This document shows, one piece after another, positions 13,861 to 18,853 of a DNA stretch of 18,853 bases. Both the position numbers and the translations under genes were made by a program. The first letter of the stretch is position 1. Each line of letters opens with the position of its first letter. The notes beneath the pieces were generated by a model. It saw nothing but the letters and a program-made list of their open reading frames with translations, made no database searches and was not told the origin of the DNA. This DNA comes from JAFGDH01 sp964447525 (GTDB taxonomy: Archaea > Aenigmatarchaeota > Aenigmatarchaeia > QMZP01 > QMZT01): positions 1-18,853 of the forward strand of contig CAYUSU010000029.1 of NCBI GenBank assembly GCA_964447525.1. The letters are read 5' to 3'.

Positions 13861-15179
13861 TTAAGTTCCTCCATTAATTTGCATTCCTCGAATATTACCA
13901 TATTGACATCGTAGTCACTCTTCGTCTTGTAATCTGATGTTGTTGTGTATTCCGTCTCTATTTTATAATCTGAAAGTGAAGCCGAAGACTCGTTTTTTGA
14001 TTTGTACTTCTCCTCGCTGATTGCATCCTCAATAACATTCTCCTTTTTAACTTCCATCTTGAATGCCTCGTATGCGGGGGGCATGTATGCAGGTGAATTG
14101 GAACTGGTAGAGAATCTCCATACCTCTTTCCTTGTTACAGGATCTATCGCATAAACGTGGCAGTCCCATGAACCGAATATTATATTGTTGTTGAAGAAAT
14201 GAGGCCTGTCGTAATTGGGTCCGCTGGTCTTGAATCTCCATAATTCCTTGCCTTCAAAAGAAAGTCCGTATACGTTCCCGTCCTCCGATGGGAAAACCAG
14301 TACCTCATTTATCAACCTTGGCGGAGCCTCAATCATTCCGTCTGCCTTGAATCTCCAAAGTTCCTTACCTTCCAGCGTGAGGGCGTAAAGAATTCCGTCC
14401 CTTGAACCAGAGAAAATTACGTTATTGATTAATCTGGGGCAGTGAGAATTACCGTATTTTCCTGTTTTGAATCTCCATATCTCCTTTCCGTTTTCAATAT
14501 CTAAGCAGTAAATATTGCAGTCGAACGATGTGAAATATACCTTGCCTTCATGGACCATAGGCGGTGTATCATTGTGGACTTCACCACCCGTTCGGAACCT
14601 CCATATTTCTTTACCAGTATTTTCATCCAGACAGTACATGGACTTATCGAATGAACCTATGAAAACCTTTCCATCGCTTACCGTGCATCTCGAAATCAGT
14701 TCTTTTCCGGTCTTGAATTCCCATAACAAATCCCCGCTTTTCCCATCAATACAACGAAAATAATTATCCCTTGAACCAGCGTAGACCCTTCCTTTTACTG
14801 CTCTTATTGAATCGAATATTTCTCCGCCGGTATGAAATCTCCATACCTCTTCTCCGGTGTGCCTGTTGAGGCAGTATACGTTCTTGTCATAAGATCCGAA
14901 ATAAACATAATCGTTCCAACAGTCACCTCCACCTATTATGACTCCACCAGTCTCGAATTTCCAAAATTCTTTCCCCGTCTCTGGGTTGACTGCATAAAAA
15001 ATATGATCGCATGATCCGAAATACAAAATTCCTTCAAAAAGATTTGTTATAGCAACACTCCCTCCGAATGTTATCTTCCATCCCCTGTCGAACTCTCCCA
15101 CTTTCTTGATTTCCACTTCGTCTATCTCCGTGTCGAAATCAGAGAATCCCGAATAAAACCCGCCGAAAACGAAGTCCAT
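13818..15179 (-). CDS. PQQ-like beta-propeller repeat protein, paralog 5
   Basis: 453 residues, no signal peptide. The N-terminus is MDFVFGGFYSGFSDFDTEID with EFDRGWK, then eight blades ending in IIFGSWDCHVYAID. The blade 5 loop FKTGKYGNSHCP and blade 6 SGSRDGILYALTLEGKELW are near-identical in type to paralog 2. The tail runs AISEEKYKSKNESSASLSDY, EYTTTSDYKTKSDYDV and CKLMEEL, then 14 residues overlapping paralog 4. This is the only visible junction without overlap: it starts 26 nt after the stop of paralog 6, behind a strong GGAGGTG with a 5-nt spacer (15185-15191). This shows that the array can be translated without coupling at this point. Confidence 0.9.
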   Translation of the reverse strand: MDFVFGGFYSGFSDFDTEIDEVEIKKVGEFDRGWKITFGGSVAITNLFEGILYFGSCDHIFYAVNPETGKEFWKFETGGVIIGGGDCWNDYVYFGSYDKNVYCLNRHTGEEVWRFHTGGEIFDSIRAVKGRVYAGSRDNYFRCIDGKSGDLLWEFKTGKELISRCTVSDGKVFIGSFDKSMYCLDENTGKEIWRFRTGGEVHNDTPPMVHEGKVYFTSFDCNIYCLDIENGKEIWRFKTGKYGNSHCPRLINNVIFSGSRDGILYALTLEGKELWRFKADGMIEAPPRLINEVLVFPSEDGNVYGLSFEGKELWRFKTSGPNYDRPHFFNNNIIFGSWDCHVYAIDPVTRKEVWRFSTSSNSPAYMPPAYEAFKMEVKKENVIEDAISEEKYKSKNESSASLSDYKIETEYTTTSDYKTKSDYDVNMVIFEECKLMEELKWTSKTSQWIFQQR

Positions 15180-15184
15180 GATAA

Positions 15185-15191
15185 CACCTCC
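15185..15191 (-). promoter_or_regulatory. Strong GGAGGTG ribosome-binding site of paralog 5
   Basis: GGAGGTG lies five bases before the ATG at 15179, in the only true intergenic gap of the array. It is a fuller match to the anti-Shine-Dalgarno than the GGAGG buried in the overlapping junctions, consistent with independent initiation here. Confidence 0.7.
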
Positions 15192-15205
15192 TCGCCTTGG
15201 AATGA

Positions 15206-16519
15206 CTAAGGCAGAGCCTCAGTCAATCTGCTTTCTTCAAATATGACCATGCTAACATCGTAATCACTCTTCGTTTTATAATCAGATGTAGTTGAATATT
15301 CTGTTTCAATTTTGTAATCAGAAAGGGATACACTTGCTTCATTCTTTGATTTGTAATTCTCCCTGCTTATTCCATCTTGAACTTTGGTTTCCTTTTTTAT
15401 TTCCAGTGTGAATTCCTCATGTGGTGGAGGTGCAGTTGAACGCAACTGAGAACTGGTCCCTGTTCTCCACAGCTCTTTTTTCGTGTTAATATCTATTGCA
15501 TAAAAATGACAATCCATTGAACCTACAAGAATAATGTTTTCGTAAATACTCGGGAAATCATAAGAACCACCTTCCCCGAATCTAAACCTCCACAATTCCT
15601 TCCCGTCGGTAGAAAGCACATACATATTTCCGTCTTCGGAAGTGAAGTAAATATTATCTCTGTTCACGGTAACGCTTATTACCAGTCCGTTTACCTTGAA
15701 CTTCCATATCTCTTTACCTTCTAGGTTAAGTGCAATTACCATACCTTCTCTTAGCGGAATGAATAACATTTCATTGTATAGACATGGTGGTCCCGTCATG
15801 CCAAATTTTCCTGCCTTGAACCTCCACAACTCTTTGCCTGTTTCGGTGTTTAATGCGTAAAGGTAATTGTCGAGCGAGCCGAAATATACTATGTTGTTGT
15901 GAACTATACACGGCCTGTCATGTATAACTTCAGCACCGGTCTTGAACCTCCATATCTCTTTACCTTCTCTGGAAAGACAGTAAAAATATCCGTCAAAACC
16001 ACCAAAAAGAATTTTATCTTTGTGTATTATTGCCCCGCAAGCAACTTCATCATTTGTCTTAAACCTCCAGTCCAATGTACCGTCGAGATTAAGTGAATAA
16101 AGATAACCATCCTTGGATCCCACATAGACATGGTCTTCTGTGAGAGTGGGACCAACGGATATTGAATCACCGGTTTTGAATTTCCACATTTCTTTTCCGG
16201 TTTTTGTATCTATTAAATAAAGAGATCCGGTAAAATTACCTATTGCTATCATACCGTTTACTACCGAAGATGGTGTTCCCATTATACCCCCATCTGTTTT
16301 GAATTGCCAGACTATTTTTCCAATGGAAACATCAACCGCATATAGATAAGAATCCAATGAACTGAAGTATGCTATATTTTTGTCTAAAACATGAAAGGTT
16401 ATGCTACCTCCATAACTCCATTTCCATATCCTGTCGAATTTTTTCGATCTCTTCACTTCAACATCCTCAAGTTCGATACTAAACTCTGAGGAATCAAAAT
16501 TTCCGAATCCAAAATCCAT
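15206..16519 (-). CDS. PQQ-like beta-propeller repeat protein, paralog 6 (short tail)
   Basis: 437 residues, the shortest copy because it stops soon after the tail (ESRLTEALP) and does not read into the next gene. The N-terminus is MDFGFGNFDSSEFSIELED with KKFDRIWK. Eight blades follow, from IAYFSSLDSYLYAVD to ILVGSMDCHFYAID (the Asp-Cys is kept, although the usual Trp before it is Met). Blade 6 has a degenerate form (IPLREGMVIALNLEGKEIW). The tail is RENYKSKNEASVSLSDY and EYSTTSDYKTKSDYDV. The start follows GGAGG with a 9-nt spacer and lies 67 nt inside paralog 7, the largest overlap of the array. Confidence 0.9.
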   Translation of the reverse strand: MDFGFGNFDSSEFSIELEDVEVKRSKKFDRIWKWSYGGSITFHVLDKNIAYFSSLDSYLYAVDVSIGKIVWQFKTDGGIMGTPSSVVNGMIAIGNFTGSLYLIDTKTGKEMWKFKTGDSISVGPTLTEDHVYVGSKDGYLYSLNLDGTLDWRFKTNDEVACGAIIHKDKILFGGFDGYFYCLSREGKEIWRFKTGAEVIHDRPCIVHNNIVYFGSLDNYLYALNTETGKELWRFKAGKFGMTGPPCLYNEMLFIPLREGMVIALNLEGKEIWKFKVNGLVISVTVNRDNIYFTSEDGNMYVLSTDGKELWRFRFGEGGSYDFPSIYENIILVGSMDCHFYAIDINTKKELWRTGTSSQLRSTAPPPHEEFTLEIKKETKVQDGISRENYKSKNEASVSLSDYKIETEYSTTSDYKTKSDYDVSMVIFEESRLTEALP

Positions 16520-17826
16520 AAACCATTTCCTCCTATAAACCCTTCGAAAATAACCATGTTAACGTCATAATCAGATTTTGTTTTGTAATCCGAAGTTGTG
16601 GAATATTCGCTTTCTATCTTGTAATTGGAAAGAGAGGCTGTTTTTTCGTTGTATTTGTCTTCTTTGATAGAATCATCAACAATAGATTCGTGTTTTATTT
16701 CAACTTTATATTCTTCGTATAAAGGAGCGAACTGCGATTTTGCATTGCTGCTTGTTTGGAATGTCCATATCCCATTACCATTCGCCGCATCCACACAATA
16801 AAGTTTGCAATCGGCGGAACCAAAATAAATCCTTCCATTGTAGAATGTTGGCATTAGAAAACATTCTGCACCGGTTCTGAAACTCCATAATTTTTTCCCG
16901 TTGCTGGAATCCAAAGCATAAACACTGTAATCGTCAGAATTCAGAAATACTATACCGTCATTAACAATGCATCCGTCTATCACGGAACCAGTTTTGAACC
17001 TCCAAAGTTCCTTCCCATTCAGGTCCAGACAATAAAGATACGAATCTCTGGAACCTATGAATAATTTATCATTATTTAGATAAGGCGCTCCTGCGGATCC
17101 ATGCTCACCGATTTTAAATCTCCACAACTCTTTTCCAGTTTCGATGTCTATTGCGTATGCGTAATTGTCCATTGATGTTATGTATATGGCGTTATCCTTT
17201 ATCGGTGGCCGGACAATACACACCACTTCCCCGCCTGCCTTAAATCTCCACAACTCTTTTCCAGTTTCGATGTCAATGCAATAGAGATAATGGTCATACG
17301 ATCCGGCAAATACTTTTCCGTCCTTCGCCACTGGAGAGAATGATGTATTGTCACCAGTTTTGAATCTCCATATCTCTTCTCCGTCCATGGAAAGCCTGTA
17401 AAAATTACCATCCTCGGAACCGAATAAAACAGAATCTTCGTGGACTAAAGGAGTGCATACAATCTTACCTTCTGTCTTGAACCTCCAATACATTTCCCCG
17501 TTTAGTGCGTTCAACGCATAAAGATAACCGTCGTAAGAACCGGAATAAATGATATTGTTGTGAAACTCAGGTCCTATCAAAACAGGTGCACCCGTCTTGA
17601 ATTTCCAGACAACTTCTGATGTTTCGGAATTTATCGCATATATGTAATCATCAGAAGCACCGAAATATACGATGCCGTTCACTATCTTTGGAACTACGAA
17701 CATGCTCCCCCCTCCGGGTTTCACGCTAAATACACGATCGTATTTACCGACCTTTTTCACCTGTGTATCTTCGACGTCTACATCAAAGTCTGAAAATTCG
17801 CTGTCAAAACCGAACTCGAATGACAT
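16453..17826 (-). CDS. PQQ-like beta-propeller repeat protein, paralog 7
   Basis: 457 residues, no signal peptide. The N-terminus MSFEFGFDSEFSDFDVD is shared almost base for base with paralog 2, then VKKVGKYDRVF and eight blades (IVYFGASDDYIYAIN, IYSGSYDGYLYALN, VLFGSEDGNFYRLS and others), with the last blade YFGSADCKLYCVD. The loop after blade 5 is FKIGEHGSAGAP. The tail has a short deletion (KYNEKTASLSNY) but keeps EYSTTSDYKTKSDYDV. The LMEEL end is replaced by EGFIGGNG and ~20 residues that overlap the start of paralog 6 in another frame. The start follows GGAGG-N7 and overlaps the previous gene by 49 nt. Confidence 0.9.
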   Translation of the reverse strand: MSFEFGFDSEFSDFDVDVEDTQVKKVGKYDRVFSVKPGGGSMFVVPKIVNGIVYFGASDDYIYAINSETSEVVWKFKTGAPVLIGPEFHNNIIYSGSYDGYLYALNALNGEMYWRFKTEGKIVCTPLVHEDSVLFGSEDGNFYRLSMDGEEIWRFKTGDNTSFSPVAKDGKVFAGSYDHYLYCIDIETGKELWRFKAGGEVVCIVRPPIKDNAIYITSMDNYAYAIDIETGKELWRFKIGEHGSAGAPYLNNDKLFIGSRDSYLYCLDLNGKELWRFKTGSVIDGCIVNDGIVFLNSDDYSVYALDSSNGKKLWSFRTGAECFLMPTFYNGRIYFGSADCKLYCVDAANGNGIWTFQTSSNAKSQFAPLYEEYKVEIKHESIVDDSIKEDKYNEKTASLSNYKIESEYSTTSDYKTKSDYDVNMVIFEGFIGGNGLWILDSEILIPQSLVSNLRMLK

Positions 17827-17827
17827 A
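17777..17827. repeat. 51-bp near-identical direct repeat, copy B
   Basis: This is the start of paralog 7 and the end of paralog 8. It differs from 11182-11232 at one base of 51. The two copies also make the C-terminal overhangs of paralogs 3 and 8 almost the same (HSSSVLTA/NFQTLM). Confidence 0.85.
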
Positions 17828-18853
17828 TCAATTCCTCCATTAGTTTATTCTCTTCCATTATGACCATGCTCACATCATAATCGCTCTTGGTCTTGTAATC
17901 AGAAGTCGAGACGTATTCGCTCCCTATATGGTAATCCGAGAGTGAGCCCGAATGTTCATTTCTCGATTTGTACTTATCCTCGGAAATTGCATCTTCAGTG
18001 CTTGATGATTTATTTACCTGAACCTCAAATTCCGCACCTGAGGGAGGTATAGTTGATGGAACTATTGTGCTTGCGCTGGCTCTCCACATCTCCTTGTGTG
18101 TGTTGATATCGACAGCATATACGTGACAGTCCCATGACCCTATGATGACCAAATCATTGTGTATCTTAGGTGTGTCGTAGAGGTATCCGTTCGTCTTGAA
18201 CCTCCACAGTTCCTTTCCGTTCATATCAAGGACGTACAGAAAACAATCCTCTGAACCTATGTATATCTTATTTTCATGTATGACAGGCAGACCTTCGATG
18301 AGACCTCCCGTCTTGAACTTCCATATCTCTTTCCCCTCCGGGGTAAGAGCGACAAGATAACCGTCCCTTGTCCCGTAATAAAGAATATCATTGTGTTCTA
18401 CCGGAGCATTACCGCAGCCGAATTTAGCCGCTTTGTATCTCCATACCTCTTCTCCGGTTTCCGTGTCAACAGCATAAAGATAACCGTCAAATGAAGCAAA
18501 GAATATCATGTTCCTGTAAACAAGTATTTCAACGTCGTTGTGCGCCTCCGCACCTGATTTGAACCTCCACATCTCCGTTCCTTTTAACCTGTTTATACAG
18601 TAAAGATTCCCGTTAAAGCAGGTCACGAAAAGTTTTTCATTGAAAACCTTAGGAACGCACATCATTTCGTCGCCTGCCCTGTATCTCCATACCTCTTCGC
18701 CGGTTTCCGAGTCTAGTGCATAAACGAAATTATCCTTCGAGCAGAAGTAAACAGTGTTGTCCGAGAAGGTTGGTCCGCTTCCAACTTTTCCTCCTGTCCT
18801 GAATTTCCATACAAGTTCCCCGGTGCTTGCGTTTATTGCATAAAAATAACAGT
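17778..18853 (-). CDS. PQQ-like beta-propeller repeat protein, paralog 8 (N-terminus outside window)
   Basis: 357 residues are visible. The frame is open to the right edge, so the internal ATG at 18665 is not the start. About seven blades are seen: CYFYAINASTGELVW at the edge, VYFCSKDNFVYALD, FVTCFNGNLYCIN, FFASFDGYLYAVD, LYYGTRDGYLVALT, YIGSEDCFLYVLD and IIGSWDCHVYAVD. Roughly the first 70-100 residues are missing. The loop after blade 5 is YKAAKFGCGNAP. The tail is YKSRNEHSGSLSDY, EYVSTSDYKTKSDYDV and NKLMEEL, then an overhang into paralog 7. It is the most upstream gene visible, and the operon promoter must lie further right. Confidence 0.9.
   Translation of the reverse strand, partial: CYFYAINASTGELVWKFRTGGKVGSGPTFSDNTVYFCSKDNFVYALDSETGEEVWRYRAGDEMMCVPKVFNEKLFVTCFNGNLYCINRLKGTEMWRFKSGAEAHNDVEILVYRNMIFFASFDGYLYAVDTETGEEVWRYKAAKFGCGNAPVEHNDILYYGTRDGYLVALTPEGKEIWKFKTGGLIEGLPVIHENKIYIGSEDCFLYVLDMNGKELWRFKTNGYLYDTPKIHNDLVIIGSWDCHVYAVDINTHKEMWRASASTIVPSTIPPSGAEFEVQVNKSSSTEDAISEDKYKSRNEHSGSLSDYHIGSEYVSTSDYKTKSDYDVSMVIMEENKLMEELICHSSSVLTANFQTLM

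Larger units (their letters stand above)
8524..18853 (-). other. Tandem operon of eight beta-propeller paralogs
   Basis: Eight co-directional copies of ~1.37 kb follow one another with no other gene between them. Six of seven junctions overlap by 43-67 nt, and in every overlap the downstream ATG lies in the same phase relative to the upstream frame. Blade-specific features (the loop after blade 5, the RDGxLYAL form of blade 6, the Asp-Cys of the last blade) recur at the same place in most copies, so whole genes were duplicated after the blades had diverged. I see no internal promoter, transposase or terminal repeat. Confidence 0.85.

Noticed and set aside
18665..18667. ATG as the true start of paralog 8
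   Set aside because: The propeller blades continue upstream to the window edge in the same frame, so the gene is simply cut by the window.
8524..18853. CRISPR array or non-coding satellite
   Set aside because: The repeats are ~40 codons long, in frame and degenerate at DNA level, and lie inside full-length open reading frames with ribosome-binding sites.
8524..18853. PQQ-dependent dehydrogenase function
   Set aside because: The family name describes the fold only. No signal peptide, adjacent-cysteine ring or catalytic Asp arrangement of the quinoprotein dehydrogenases is evident.

Overview
The window looks archaeal. A gene for a DUF63 integral membrane protein, a threonyl-tRNA synthetase with the archaea-specific N-terminal editing domain, and a pyruvate:ferredoxin oxidoreductase alpha subunit lie together. 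AT-rich TATA-like boxes sit at archaeal spacing upstream of several starts, and the ribosome-binding sites are GGAGGTG or GTGAT. Several proteins are of bacterial type or chimeric (zinc-lid adenylate kinase, bacterial-like ThrRS core). That would suit an uncultivated, possibly DPANN-like lineage, but the sequence alone does not fix the phylum.

Layout. At the left edge is the 3' part of a plus-strand DUF63 gene (1-443). Everything else lies on the minus strand. From left to right these are a 1252-residue multi-pass membrane protein with cytoplasmic zinc-ribbon-like motifs and a large, probably exterior, C-terminal region (463-4221); adenylate kinase (4313-4975); porA (5031-6215); and thrS (6258-8417). 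Then comes a tandem operon of eight paralogous PQQ-like beta-propeller genes that fills 8524-18853 and runs off the right edge.

Two things stand out. First, porA appears to be split by a 33-nt insertion carrying two in-frame TGA codons. It can fold into a bulge-helix-bulge-like structure whose canonical cut sites would excise exactly 33 nt and restore the conserved active-site loop. This is a candidate very small archaeal mRNA intron next to the thiamine-diphosphate site. Second, the propeller array encodes proteins with no signal peptide, eight blades, an acidic N-terminus and a conserved Tyr/Ser/Asp-rich C-terminal tail of unknown function. Six of the seven junctions between neighbours overlap by 43-67 nt in the same reading phase. 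The next gene's Shine-Dalgarno lies inside the tail codons of the previous gene, so translation is probably coupled along the operon.

The housekeeping genes seem to have their own promoters: TATA-like boxes precede adk, thrS and the large membrane protein gene, and possibly porA. The propeller genes show no internal promoter that I can see and probably come from one long transcript that starts beyond the right edge and ends in the hairpins at 8471-8543.
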